A stretch of 64,000 bases of DNA from Siminovitchia sediminis (GTDB lineage: Bacteria > Bacillota > Bacilli > Bacillales > Bacillaceae_C), in NCBI RefSeq assembly GCF_042680885.1, contig NZ_JBHUEO010000116.1, forward strand, positions 1-64,000, in the 5' to 3' direction. Both the position numbers and the translations under genes were made by a program. The notes beneath the pieces were generated by a model. That model was not told the DNA's origin, made no database searches, and saw nothing but the letters and a program-made list of their open reading frames with translations. Within the stretch, counting starts at the first letter, position 1. The number at the start of each line of letters is the position of its first letter. This document shows positions 17,754-27,292 of this stretch, piece after piece.

Positions 17754-19582
17754 GCCAGCACCGTGGCCGAGCCGGCTACAGGCCGGGGGGCGGAAGGCAT
17801 GGGATCGCGCCGGTTGAAAAACCAAAAGAATTTAAAAAAACACTTAAAAGATTGGCCGGCTATTTAAAGCCGCGTAAATACCAGCTTATACTGGTAACGT
17901 CTGCTGCCGTTTTCTCTACACTTTTTAATGTAATCACACCGAAGCTGCTGGGGGATGCCACCACGTCCATTTTTTCCAGCATTACTACCGGCACAGGCAT
18001 TGACTTCAACTTTCTGCAAAATCTTCTGCTGATATTATTGGTTCTTTATGTGATTTCAGCAGCCTTTTCGTATGTGCAGCAGTATTTAATGGCCGGAGTT
18101 TCACAAAAAACAACGGCTGAAATGAGAAGTGAAGTTTATGAGAAATTGGCTCGGATGCCACTGAGCTACTATGACCGTCACCCTCACGGGGACATCTTAA
18201 GCAGGGCGATTAACGACATTGATAATATTAACAATTCGATCCAGCAGGCGCTGTCACAGCTGATCACTTCTTTTATTGCCATTATTGGTACGATCATCAT
18301 GATGCTTATCATCAGTCCGGTGCTGACACTCGTTGTATTGATCACGTTTCCCTTGAGTGCTTTGGTTATCCGGTTTGTCGCAGCTTTTTCCCAAAAACAT
18401 TTTATAAACCAGCAGAAGGAATTGGGGAATGTCAATGGGCATATTGAAGAAATGTTTTCCGGTCATCAGGTCGTCAAAGCTTTTGGGCATGAAAAAACAG
18501 CGATTAAAGAATTTGACGAAATCAACGACCGGCTCTATCAAGCAGGCTGGAGAGCTCAATTTATAAGCGGCATCATGATGCCGCTCATGAACTTTGTGGG
18601 AAACCTCGGTTATGTCTTCGTCAGCATCATTGGAGGACTGCTTGTGTTGAACGGCAGTATCAGGATTGGGGATGTTCAGGCATTTATTCAATATTCCCAA
18701 CAGCTTACACATCCGATGACACAGGCCGCTGGGATTGCCAACATGATTCAGACCGCACTGGCATCGGCTGAAAGAGTGTTTCACCTGCTTGATGAAGATG
18801 AGGAGAGGAAAGAGGAGCCGTCTCCAGTAGATCTGGAACAGCTGCAGGGAAGAATTACCTTTGAGAATGTCCGTTTTGGCTATGAAAAAGATCAGCCGAT
18901 TATCAAAGATTTGAATCTTGAAGTGGAGCCCGGCCAGATGATTGCAATCGTCGGCCCAACAGGAGCCGGTAAAACAACCATTATCAATCTATTAATGAGA
19001 TTTTACGAACTCGACAGCGGCCGTATTTTGATAGATGGCCACGATATCAGCAGTTTGACCCGCGAGCAGGTAAGATCTTTGTTTGCTATGGTTCTTCAGG
19101 ATACATGGCTGTTCAACGGAACAATCAGGGACAATATTGCCTATGGACGCGAAGGTGCCAGCGAGGAGGAAGTCATTCAGGCTGCGAAAAATGCCTATGC
19201 AGATGAATTCATCCGAACACTGTCTAAAGGGTATGATACGGTTCTTGGCGAGGATGCATCAAATCTTTCCCAGGGCCAACGCCAGCTGATCACGATTGCA
19301 AGAGCTATTTTATCGGATCCAAAAATTTTAATATTAGACGAAGCGACAAGCAGTGTCGATACCCGGACAGAAATGAATATTCAACAGGCGATGAATGCAC
19401 TGATGGCCGGCCGTACAAGTTTCGTCATTGCCCACCGTCTATCCACGATTAGGGATGCAGATATCATTTTGGTCTTAAAAGATGGGGATATTATTGAAAA
19501 AGGTCCACATGATGAACTGATGAAATTGAATGGTTTTTATGCGGATCTTTATAGAAGCCAGTTTAGCGGGAGGGCAAGTTAA
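17750..19582 (+). CDS. yfiC: ABC exporter subunit, YfiC type
   Basis: A 610-residue partner of the preceding half-transporter. A Gly/Arg-rich N-terminal tail of about 35 residues precedes the membrane domain. The ATPase has Walker A GPTGAGKT, a signature of LSQGQ and Walker B ILILDEATSS with the catalytic Glu intact. One intact and one degenerate subunit is typical of heterodimeric exporters. No terminator is obvious; a repeat region follows. Confidence 0.88.
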   Translation: MSQHRGRAGYRPGGGRHGIAPVEKPKEFKKTLKRLAGYLKPRKYQLILVTSAAVFSTLFNVITPKLLGDATTSIFSSITTGTGIDFNFLQNLLLILLVLYVISAAFSYVQQYLMAGVSQKTTAEMRSEVYEKLARMPLSYYDRHPHGDILSRAINDIDNINNSIQQALSQLITSFIAIIGTIIMMLIISPVLTLVVLITFPLSALVIRFVAAFSQKHFINQQKELGNVNGHIEEMFSGHQVVKAFGHEKTAIKEFDEINDRLYQAGWRAQFISGIMMPLMNFVGNLGYVFVSIIGGLLVLNGSIRIGDVQAFIQYSQQLTHPMTQAAGIANMIQTALASAERVFHLLDEDEERKEEPSPVDLEQLQGRITFENVRFGYEKDQPIIKDLNLEVEPGQMIAIVGPTGAGKTTIINLLMRFYELDSGRILIDGHDISSLTREQVRSLFAMVLQDTWLFNGTIRDNIAYGREGASEEEVIQAAKNAYADEFIRTLSKGYDTVLGEDASNLSQGQRQLITIARAILSDPKILILDEATSSVDTRTEMNIQQAMNALMAGRTSFVIAHRLSTIRDADIILVLKDGDIIEKGPHDELMKLNGFYADLYRSQFSGRAS

Positions 19583-19770
19583 GGGTAAACAAGTGAGAGG
19601 AACAGCAGGAGAAATGGGGGCTGCCTTTTATGCTGCTTCCGGCAAAAGGATGAATTCTTCACACTTTCGTTTGTTGAACCCTAGTAAGACGCAATCGCGT
19701 TATCCTGCATAGAACAAGTGTGAGGATGCATTTCCAAAGTCTAGCCGGGTTCGTCCCCGTCTGGGCTCTC
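19583..19770. other. Intergenic region after yfiC
   Basis: No gene, promoter or clear terminator recognised. Confidence 0.3.
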
Positions 19771-19925
19771 GTCCGTGCTGAACGGTCATGCAAACGACGT
19801 ATTCGTTTCCGTTATGTCGCTCATCCGTGTTAATGGTCATGCAATCGACGTATTCGTTCCCGTCATGTTGCACATCCTGACGGAACAGTCACGCAAACGT
19901 TGGGCTCGTCCCGGAAATTGTACCC
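19771..19925. repeat. Three tandem 51-52 bp units
   Basis: Units start at 19771, 19823 and 19874. Each begins near (G/A)TCC, then GG(T/A)CA(T/C)GCAA(A/T)CG and a (T/C)TCGT(T/C)(C/T)CCG string. Units 1 and 2 are close; unit 3 is more decayed. GC-rich, with no plausible protein. Confidence 0.6.
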
Positions 19926-20090
19926 ACACTTCGTATGGGGAAGCTGCGCAACAGTGGTGCCACCCCCGCCTCCCTCACGGAAAGGGGACAAAAGTTAATG
20001 AACGAGACAACAACCCTGTCGTTTACAATAATTAAGGAACCATGGATTTCGTGGAATTCAGCCATAAAAAATTATTCGATTTAAAAATGG

Positions 20091-20120
20091 AAAAGGGCCC
20101 CACCCAGGTGAGGAGCCCTT
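20091..20120 (-). terminator. Terminator of pbpG
   Basis: On the minus strand AAGGGCT ... GGGGCCCTT folds around CACC/GGTG and is followed by TTCCATTTTT. Confidence 0.75.
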
Positions 20121-20131
20121 CTTTGTATAGG

Positions 20132-22183
20132 CTAAAATATCCGCTGCCACCAGCGTTTTTTCTTTTCTTTTTGGTCTGAGGAATCCTTTTGATGTTCGTG
20201 CGTATGATCTGTACAAAATTCCTTCGGCTCTGTCCCTTTAACAAAATAGGTAAGGCGGAAAACCGGGCAGGAGTTCGTTGCTTTTTTGCCGTTCGCAGGA
20301 TCTACCGGAACAGCAATAACGTTGGATGGAGGGGAAAAGGCATGGCCCTTTTCATCCTGTTTTTCCAATGCACGCTCCATGAACCGGATCCAAATGTTTT
20401 TTGCATATAGTTTTTCTTCAGTTAAAGTGATTTCTTTCCCTTTGTCATAGCCTGTCCATACGACGGAAGCCATTTTTGGAGTAAAACCTGCCATCCAGCT
20501 GTCAGAGTTGGTAGAGCCGGACTTCCCGGCATATTCCCTGCTCATCTGGTTGATGACGGAAGCACCGGTAACCGCTGCATATCCATTCAATTTTTTATCA
20601 AACATGCCTGTCATCATATGGCTTAATACAAAAGACAGTCCGGGATCCAGAACCTGCTCCCTGGATTTGGGTGATTCATAGATCACTTTTCCTCTGGAGT
20701 CTTCTACGCGCCGTATGAAGACCGGCTCGACTTTTTTGCCTCCGTTGGCAATGATGCTGTAGGCATTTAGCAGATCAATGACCTTTACCCCTGAAGTTCC
20801 TAAGGCAAGGGAAGGAACTTCTTTCATCTTCGTAGTAAACCCAAGTCTGCGCGCCATGTCTGACAGAGTATCTTGCCCAAGAAAAAGATGAGTTTTAACG
20901 GCATAGATATTGTCGGATAATGCCAGCGCTTGCGCCATAGTGATTTCTTCATTTGCATATTGGTTGTTATAGTTATGCGGCGTATAATCAGCCTGGCCAT
21001 TATCGAATCTGAAGGTTGTCGGCTCGCTCCGCAGCATGGTTGATGGAGTAAACCCCTGTTCTAATGCAGCATAGTAGAGCAAAGGCTTGATCGTTGAGCC
21101 GGGCTGCCGTACCGCCTGGGTAGCTCTGTTAAAAGGGCTCTCTCTGTAATTTCTTCCGCCGACAAGGGCCGTTACATATCCGGTTTCGGGATCCATTGCA
21201 GCAAATCCGGCCTGAATGCCGGAGGATGCCGATATCGTTTCGCTAATCACCTGTTCTGCAATTTCCTGTTGTGCCGGATCAAGGGACGTATAAACTCTCA
21301 ATCCTCCAAGTGCAATAATTCTCTCATCAATCCCTGCTTTTTCTTTCAGCTCTTTTTTGACAGTATCATAAAAATAAGGAGCTATTTCTGCCTGGTGGTG
21401 CGGGTGTTTTCCGATAAATGTTAGCTTTTCTTGTTCAGCCGCCTCTGCCTCGGCTTTGGAAATTACACCCGTTTCCTCCATAGCACGTAAAACAAGCTTT
21501 TGTCTGGATTTTGCTTTTTCTTCTGAAACGAGAGGAGAATAGATACCGGGACCCTTGGGAACGCCTGCAAGCAAGGAAGCTTCCGCCAGGGAAAGATCTT
21601 TTGCGCTTTTTCCGAAATAAAATTGGCTGGCGGCCTCAATGCCATGTGCTCCATGGCCAAAGGAGATGGTATTGATATAGCCCTCCAGAATATCATCTTT
21701 CTCATAATTTGCTTCCAGCCGTATAGTATAGAAGGCCTCCACTATTTTTCTGGACCAAGTTTTTTCCAATGTCAAAAACAGATTCCGGGCGTACTGCTGG
21801 GTAATCGTGCTGGCTCCCTGAACTTTGCCCATGGCTTTGATGTTTGCCGCAACAGCGCCCCCGATTCTTTTTATATCAAAGCCGTAATGATGGTAAAAAG
21901 TGCGGTCCTCTATCGCAATGATCGCCTCTTTCATATGGGAAGGCACTTCATTCAGCGAAACCCAATACCGCTTTTCGCCGCTGTTGCTTTCACCAATGAC
22001 CGATCCGTCCGATGCATAGTATAAAGTGGATTGCGGAATGGATAATGGCGGCGGCCCGAGGATTTTAATCCACAGCCAAAATGACAACAATAATACAGCC
22101 GCAGCTCCGGCAGCCAAAATGCTCAACACAGAAATCATGCGGAGTGCCCGCCATTTTCTCTTTGTGCCTGTGACTGTTTCCAT
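20132..22183 (-). CDS. pbpG: Class A penicillin-binding protein PbpG
   Basis: A 683-residue bifunctional peptidoglycan synthase. A membrane anchor lies at 17-42, then a glycosyltransferase domain (EDRTFYHHYGFD with the catalytic Glu, GASTITQQYARNL), then a transpeptidase domain with STIK, SDN and KSGST motifs. The tail is basic (KEKKKRWWQRIF). In B. subtilis PbpG acts in forespore germ-cell-wall synthesis. I chose ATG at 22183, right after GGAGGGAG; an ATG five codons earlier has no site. A forespore-type promoter lies upstream. Confidence 0.92.
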   Translation of the reverse strand: METVTGTKRKWRALRMISVLSILAAGAAAVLLLSFWLWIKILGPPPLSIPQSTLYYASDGSVIGESNSGEKRYWVSLNEVPSHMKEAIIAIEDRTFYHHYGFDIKRIGGAVAANIKAMGKVQGASTITQQYARNLFLTLEKTWSRKIVEAFYTIRLEANYEKDDILEGYINTISFGHGAHGIEAASQFYFGKSAKDLSLAEASLLAGVPKGPGIYSPLVSEEKAKSRQKLVLRAMEETGVISKAEAEAAEQEKLTFIGKHPHHQAEIAPYFYDTVKKELKEKAGIDERIIALGGLRVYTSLDPAQQEIAEQVISETISASSGIQAGFAAMDPETGYVTALVGGRNYRESPFNRATQAVRQPGSTIKPLLYYAALEQGFTPSTMLRSEPTTFRFDNGQADYTPHNYNNQYANEEITMAQALALSDNIYAVKTHLFLGQDTLSDMARRLGFTTKMKEVPSLALGTSGVKVIDLLNAYSIIANGGKKVEPVFIRRVEDSRGKVIYESPKSREQVLDPGLSFVLSHMMTGMFDKKLNGYAAVTGASVINQMSREYAGKSGSTNSDSWMAGFTPKMASVVWTGYDKGKEITLTEEKLYAKNIWIRFMERALEKQDEKGHAFSPPSNVIAVPVDPANGKKATNSCPVFRLTYFVKGTEPKEFCTDHTHEHQKDSSDQKEKKKRWWQRIF

Positions 22184-22216
22184 CCTTACTCCCTCCATTC
22201 TAGCAATCTTAATTAA

Positions 22217-22246
22217 CAGTATGAGAGAAATGACAGGAATTTATTC
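22217..22246 (-). promoter_or_regulatory. Forespore (SigF/SigG) promoter of pbpG
   Basis: On the minus strand GAATA (22242-22246), 18 bases, CATACTG (22217-22223). The -10 is identical to that upstream of spoIIR. Confidence 0.6.
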
Positions 22247-22318
22247 ACAGGGCCTGCATCAATTTTTTGAAGTCAGCTATTTATAATTGAACAGGAAGGA
22301 TTGAACATGGCGCTTGCA

Positions 22319-22347
22319 TAGACTTTCCTCTAAAATTTTTCTATAAT
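22319..22347 (+). promoter_or_regulatory. SigA-type promoter of ywiB-argS
   Basis: TAGACT, 17 bases, TATAAT; the -10 lies 28 bases before the ywiB start. Confidence 0.5.
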
Positions 22348-22374
22348 GAATAGGTTATATTACATACAAAGGGT

Positions 22375-22827
22375 GTGGCGGAATTGACAGCGGATGTCCA
22401 AACTCCAGTCAAAATTCACCTCACGACGAACTTTCAGCTGGATGGTGAAGAAGAAACGTTTGAAATGATTCTGTTCGGTCGTTATTATCGCAAGAGAGGT
22501 ACGGCTTATCTCAAATATGATGAGGTTCAGGAGGAAGGAACCGTCCATACGCTAGTAAAAGTGGGTGAAAAAGAAGCAGCCATTTTCAGAAAAGGGATGA
22601 TTCATATGCGTATGAAATTCCGGCTGAATGAACAAAAGGACGGTTCTCATGAGAGTGAGTACGGATCCCTTTTACTGTCTACGTTTACGAATAAACTGGC
22701 GATCCACGAGCTGGATCATACCTGCGAAGGTACCATCCATCTCGGATATGATTTATATATGCAAGGCACGCATGCAGGGAAGTACGATATGAAAATACAG
22801 TATTGGGAGGATAAAGGGAATCTATGA
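22375..22827 (+). CDS. ywiB: DUF1934 protein YwiB
   Basis: A 150-residue calycin-like beta-barrel protein of the YwiB/DUF1934 family, judged from its position before argS and the pattern of beta strands. Function unknown. The start is uncertain: GTG at 22375 gives 150 residues, while TTG at 22384 lies at better distance from GGGTG. It overlaps argS by four bases. Confidence 0.8.
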   Translation: MAELTADVQTPVKIHLTTNFQLDGEEETFEMILFGRYYRKRGTAYLKYDEVQEEGTVHTLVKVGEKEAAIFRKGMIHMRMKFRLNEQKDGSHESEYGSLLLSTFTNKLAIHELDHTCEGTIHLGYDLYMQGTHAGKYDMKIQYWEDKGNL

Positions 22828-24494
22828 ATGTTGTTGAACAAGTACAAGAAAAATTAAAACATGAGATCAAACAGGCAATTTTCAAGGCGGGTCTTGCGAA
22901 CGAAGATGAAATTCCTGCCGTCGTCCTCGAAACTCCGAAGGATAAGTCCCATGGGGACTATTCCACAAATATGGCTATGCAGCTTGCCCGAATTGCAAAA
23001 AAAGCCCCGCGGGCAATTGCAGAAGAGATCAAAGATCACTTGGATACATCACGGGCTTCCATAGAAAAAATTGATATCGCCGGACCGGGGTTTATTAATT
23101 TTTATATGGATAACAGCTATTTGACAGACCTGGTCCCGGCAATTTTGAAAGCAGGGGATGACTACGGGCGCTCGAACGCCGGAAAAGGACAAAAAATTCA
23201 AGTGGAATTTGTTTCTGCCAATCCGACAGGCGATCTTCACTTGGGTCATGCACGGGGTGCCGCTGTAGGGGATGCACTGTGCAACATTCTCGATAAAGCA
23301 GGATACGAGGTTTCAAGAGAATATTATATTAATGATGCCGGAAACCAGATCAATAACCTTGCCCGCTCAGTAGAGGCGCGGTATTTCCAGGCCGTGGGCA
23401 TTGACAAGCCTATGCCTGAGGATGGCTACCATGGGGTGGACATTATTGATATCGGGAAAAAGTTGGCTGAAAAATACGGTGATAAGTTTGTCCGCGAAAA
23501 TGAGGATGAACGCTTTGCATTTTTCCGTCGTTACGGATTGGATTATGAACTGGACAAACTGAAAAAAGTACTGGAACAGTTCCGGGTATCTTTTGATGTG
23601 TGGTATTCGGAAACATCTCTTTATGAAAGCGGCAAGGTGAAAGAAACTTTGGAGCTGCTCCGGGAAAGAGGCCATATTTATGAAGAGGATGGGGCAACAT
23701 GGTTCCGTTCCACAGATTTTGGTGATGATAAAGACCGTGTATTGATTAAAAAAGATGGAAGTTATACGTACATTACACCAGATATTGCCTATCACCTGGA
23801 TAAAATTAAGCGCGGATTTGATAAGCTGATTAATATTTGGGGAGCAGATCATCACGGCTATATCCCAAGAATGAAGGCGGCAATTGAAGCGCTTGGTTAT
23901 GACCCTGCTCGTCTGGAAGTAGAAATTATCCAGCTCGTTCAATTGTATAAAGACGGAGAGCGGGTGAAAATGAGCAAGCGGTCCGGAAAGGCCGTAACTA
24001 TGAACGATTTGATAGAAATGGTGGGCCTTGATGCAGTGAGATATTTCTTTGCCATGAGAAGCTCAGATACACATATGGACTTCGACCTGGATCTGGCTGT
24101 CGCTGAATCTAATGATAATCCTGTCTATTATGCTCAATATGCTCATGCACGCATTTGCAGCATTTTACGTTCCGCTGAAGACAAGGGAATTACTTTTGAT
24201 GAAGAGATGGATGTCGCATCTTTGACCAGTGAAAAAGCGACCGATCTTCTAAAGAAACTCGGTGATTTTCCTCAAGTCATTGCAGAAGCGGCAGAAAAAA
24301 GAATTCCGCACCGGATTACGAACTATATTTTTGATTTGGCTTCAGCATTTCATAGTTATTATAATGCCGAAAAAGTGTTGAACGAAGCACAGGTGGAAGA
24401 AACAAAAGCTCGTCTGGCGCTTGTAAAGGCGGTAAGAATCACGCTGAAAAATGCTTTGAAGCTTGTCGGTGTATCTGCTCCGGAAAAAATGTAG
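22824..24494 (+). CDS. argS: Arginyl-tRNA synthetase
   Basis: A 556-residue class I tRNA synthetase. The HIGH motif appears as HLGHARGAAVGDAL near residue 139, and the KMSKS loop as KMSKRSGKAV near 386. The N-terminal Add1 domain and C-terminal DALR anticodon-binding domain are present. Its ATG overlaps the ywiB stop. No T-box leader is visible, and the gene appears to be read with ywiB. Confidence 0.97.
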   Translation: MNVVEQVQEKLKHEIKQAIFKAGLANEDEIPAVVLETPKDKSHGDYSTNMAMQLARIAKKAPRAIAEEIKDHLDTSRASIEKIDIAGPGFINFYMDNSYLTDLVPAILKAGDDYGRSNAGKGQKIQVEFVSANPTGDLHLGHARGAAVGDALCNILDKAGYEVSREYYINDAGNQINNLARSVEARYFQAVGIDKPMPEDGYHGVDIIDIGKKLAEKYGDKFVRENEDERFAFFRRYGLDYELDKLKKVLEQFRVSFDVWYSETSLYESGKVKETLELLRERGHIYEEDGATWFRSTDFGDDKDRVLIKKDGSYTYITPDIAYHLDKIKRGFDKLINIWGADHHGYIPRMKAAIEALGYDPARLEVEIIQLVQLYKDGERVKMSKRSGKAVTMNDLIEMVGLDAVRYFFAMRSSDTHMDFDLDLAVAESNDNPVYYAQYAHARICSILRSAEDKGITFDEEMDVASLTSEKATDLLKKLGDFPQVIAEAAEKRIPHRITNYIFDLASAFHSYYNAEKVLNEAQVEETKARLALVKAVRITLKNALKLVGVSAPEKM

Positions 24495-24570
24495 TTTTTC
24501 GGGATCAGTGGTAAAACGAAGCGGATGCCTGGCTTTGCGCATCCACCAATACAACTGAAATCAAAAAGCT

Positions 24571-24620
24571 CGGCGTAAGAGAGACGATGATCTTTCTTGC
24601 GCCGGGTTTTTTAAAAGTGA
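24571..24620 (+). terminator. Terminator of argS
   Basis: CGGCGTAAGA pairs with TCTTGCGCCG and is followed by GGGTTTTTT. Confidence 0.75.
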
Positions 24621-24658
24621 AAAACGGCAGCAATGATGGTTGGAACTGCAGGACAGAG

Positions 24659-25861
24659 TCAAAGAAATTTTTTGAAAACCATCCCTGCCCATTCTTTTAT
24701 TCGGACTGCAAAAGGCGGATCCGCCAAATCTTCCAAGAACAGCCGGCTCGACCGGCTGATATCTGCCTGTAAAACCTTTTCCGTTTCACAAATAAATTCT
24801 GGATCATACACAAAGCAATTGATTTCAAAATTAATATGAAAACTTCTGCAATCAAAGTTTGCTGTTCCAATATCACACACTTTTTGGTCGATTAACAGCA
24901 CTTTTGCATGAAAAAAGCCGGTTTCATATTGATAGACACTGCCGCCTCCTGCAAGAATGATACGCAAATAATGAAGCGAAGCTTCTTTGACAAGCGGGTG
25001 ATCCGACATGTTTGGTACCAGAACGGTGACAGTTACACCTCTTTCAATGGCACGTACCAGACCTGAAAATACTGCATCTGGAGGGATGAAGTAGGGTGTA
25101 CCGATAAAAATGCTTTTTTCAGCCTCATTGATTAACCGGAGAATTTCTTTTTCCGCCTCTATCCCTTGTGTTGGTAAAAAGCGATGAGACATCCTTCCTG
25201 TTTCCAAAGGGGGAAATAGATCAGGATCTTCCAGGTGGTCTTTACCTGTCGCCCTTTTCCAGTCCAACAGGAACTCTTTCTGTAAATCAGCCACACCTTC
25301 TCCTTCAACACGGAGATGATAATCCCTCCAGGGAGTTAATACCGGATCCAAATTGATATACTCTTTTCCGACATTAAACCCGCCCACATATCCCACCTTT
25401 CCGTCCATAATGGTGACCTTTCGATGGTTTCGCTGCTGAAGGGAAAAGAAGAGAAAAGGAAGGCGCGGACGATGTCCATACACTACCTCAATTCCTGCAC
25501 CGCGAGCTTTTTTAATGACTTTTTTCTTTATTTTCCGGCTGCCGAACCAATCAAGCAGAAGCCGCACTTTAATACCTTTATGTGCCTGGTCCATTAACGC
25601 TTCGAAAAACAGTTCGCTGAAGTGATCGTTTTTGACAATATAAAACAAAACATGAATGCTTTCCTTTGCCTTGTACAGGTCATCAAAATAGTTGGAGAAA
25701 AGGTCAGGACCGGTAGTGATTAACTGCAGTTCCCCATTTCTTATCGGATAGTCAGGCGGGCTGCTTTTTTTCTTATGCAGAAGTCTTCCAAGAAAAAAGT
25801 CTACAGAAGCGGCAATATATAATATGATTATGACGATAGTGAATCCAGCGAGCCACTTCAA
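24659..25861 (-). CDS. ywjE: Cardiolipin synthase family protein (YwjE type)
   Basis: A 400-residue phospholipase D-superfamily enzyme with one N-terminal membrane segment (about 4-26) and two HKD motifs, HRKVTIMDGKVGYVGGFN and HAKVLLIDQKVCDIGTANFD. Predicted to join two phosphatidylglycerols into cardiolipin; the closest B. subtilis counterpart by context is YwjE, next to fadF. Starts at TTG about seven bases after GGGGGA, with no better in-frame start. Confidence 0.85.
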   Translation of the reverse strand: MKWLAGFTIVIIILYIAASVDFFLGRLLHKKKSSPPDYPIRNGELQLITTGPDLFSNYFDDLYKAKESIHVLFYIVKNDHFSELFFEALMDQAHKGIKVRLLLDWFGSRKIKKKVIKKARGAGIEVVYGHRPRLPFLFFSLQQRNHRKVTIMDGKVGYVGGFNVGKEYINLDPVLTPWRDYHLRVEGEGVADLQKEFLLDWKRATGKDHLEDPDLFPPLETGRMSHRFLPTQGIEAEKEILRLINEAEKSIFIGTPYFIPPDAVFSGLVRAIERGVTVTVLVPNMSDHPLVKEASLHYLRIILAGGGSVYQYETGFFHAKVLLIDQKVCDIGTANFDCRSFHINFEINCFVYDPEFICETEKVLQADISRSSRLFLEDLADPPFAVRIKEWAGMVFKKFL

Positions 25862-25994
25862 TAACGATTCCCCCCGGGCGAAAGTTTAGAAAGAAATAGA
25901 CGTTTGATTAGCATTCCCCAAATTAGGTTGAAAAAGCTGTGAAGTTGGAATAAATCGTGTATAATGTCAATGGATGTACAAATCATGTATATGT

Positions 25995-26215
25995 ATGGAT
26001 TCGGTTGCTTTTTACCCGTATGAATGAATATTTCGCGGGGAAAAGCTGAAAAGGGAAGTTGGTGAAAATCCAACGCGGTCCCGCCACTGTAATTGGGAGC
26101 GTTCTGCAATAACCACTGTGCAAAAGGCATGGGAAGGGGCAGTACGTGATGATCATGAGCCAGGAGACCTGCCGGATTCCAGCACCAGGACCTGCGCGGA
26201 TGGGGAAGGGTGGCG
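25995..26215 (+). promoter_or_regulatory. Cobalamin riboswitch
   Basis: The aptamer hallmarks are in order: GAAAAGGGAAG, GGTGAAAATCC, GGTCCCGCCACTGTAA (26069-26094 region), then GAGCCAGGAGACCTGCC (the B12 box). It lies upstream of the btuF start, and the downstream hairpin at 26272 gives a transcription-terminating expression platform. Confidence 0.93.
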
Positions 26216-26271
26216 GCCGAAAACAGCACAATAGGATTGTGTCTGTTTATCACGTCATGCCTTTATATACT

Positions 26272-26305
26272 CATCTCCTGCGCACAGGGGATGTTTTTAT
26301 TTTTA
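26272..26305 (+). terminator. Riboswitch-controlled terminator
   Basis: CATCTCCTG pairs with CAGGGGATG around a CGCA loop and is followed by TTTTTATTTTTA, just before the btuF ribosome site. Confidence 0.8.
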
Positions 26306-26323
26306 TATAGGAGGATTTACAGC

Positions 26324-27292
26324 ATGAAAAAGTTTTATTCATTGTTGGCAGTACTTTTGCTGGCAGGATGGCTTGCAGCCTGCGGTAATCAGGAAGGTGC
26401 CAATGAAGAGCAAAAGACAGTTGATCCGAAGACCGAGCAAACTGCAGACAGCAGATTTCCGGTAACATTGACGGATGCAGCAAATCAGGAGGTAACGATT
26501 GAGGAAAAACCTGAAAAAATAGTTTCTCTTATACCCAGCAATACGGAAATTTTGTATGCAGTCGGTGCAGGAGATGAGGTAGTAGCGGTTTCCGAGCATG
26601 ACCAATATCCTGAAGAAGTGAAGGATAAGGAACAGGTGGCAGGATTGGAGCTGAATATTGAAAAAATCCTTTCCCTGGAGCCTGATCTTGTTTTGTCGCA
26701 CGCTTCTGCAGGTGACAGGTGGGATTCCGGTTTACAGCAACTGAAGGACAGCGGCATTCCAGTTCTGATTGTCAAGGATGCACAAAACTTTGATGAAGTG
26801 TATGAAACCATTGAATTCATCGGGAAAGCAACAGGCCGGACTGAGGATGCAGCAACAGTTGCAGAAGACATGAGGAGCAAGCTCGACGACATAAAAGAGA
26901 AAGCGGCAGGGATTAAAGAGGAAGACAAAAAGTCCGTCTTCTTGGAAATTTCCCCGGCGCCTGAAATTTACGCAGTGGGACAAAATACATTTATGGACCA
27001 AATGCTAGAAACCATCCATGCGAACAACGCTGTGGAAGAAGAGGGCTGGCCAATGATGAACGAAGAGGCCATTATGGAAATTAACCCGGATGTCATCATT
27101 GTCAATTATACATATGTCGAAAATCCGGTGCAGCAAGTACTCGATCGGAAAGGATGGCAGGATATTACAGCTGTCAAAGAAGAACAAGTCTTTATGGTGG
27201 ACGAAGCCCTGACAAGCCGCCCCGGACCGCGGATTGTTGAAGGAGTAGAGGCTCTTGCAAAATCTGTTTATCCGGAAATATTCGATAAGTAA
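26324..27292 (+). CDS. btuF: Cobalamin-binding lipoprotein BtuF
   Basis: A 322-residue extracytoplasmic solute-binding lipoprotein. The signal peptide ends in a lipobox, LAAC, making Cys20 or so the lipidated residue. Two Fe/B12-type periplasmic binding lobes follow (PEKIVSLIPSNTEILYAVGAG is typical). The ATG at 26324 follows TAGGAGGA; the longer open frame runs back through the riboswitch and is not used. First gene of the riboswitch-controlled operon, equivalent to B. subtilis yvrC. Confidence 0.92.
   Translation: MKKFYSLLAVLLLAGWLAACGNQEGANEEQKTVDPKTEQTADSRFPVTLTDAANQEVTIEEKPEKIVSLIPSNTEILYAVGAGDEVVAVSEHDQYPEEVKDKEQVAGLELNIEKILSLEPDLVLSHASAGDRWDSGLQQLKDSGIPVLIVKDAQNFDEVYETIEFIGKATGRTEDAATVAEDMRSKLDDIKEKAAGIKEEDKKSVFLEISPAPEIYAVGQNTFMDQMLETIHANNAVEEEGWPMMNEEAIMEINPDVIIVNYTYVENPVQQVLDRKGWQDITAVKEEQVFMVDEALTSRPGPRIVEGVEALAKSVYPEIFDK

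Noticed and set aside
18254..18784. 176-codon frame antisense to the second ABC subunit
   Set aside because: Shadow of a well-supported gene.
19775..20035. 86-codon frame over the 51-bp repeats
   Set aside because: Repeat-driven frame without ribosome site or family match.
26210..26323. Upstream extension of btuF
   Set aside because: It would translate the riboswitch tail and terminator; the signal peptide starts at 26324.
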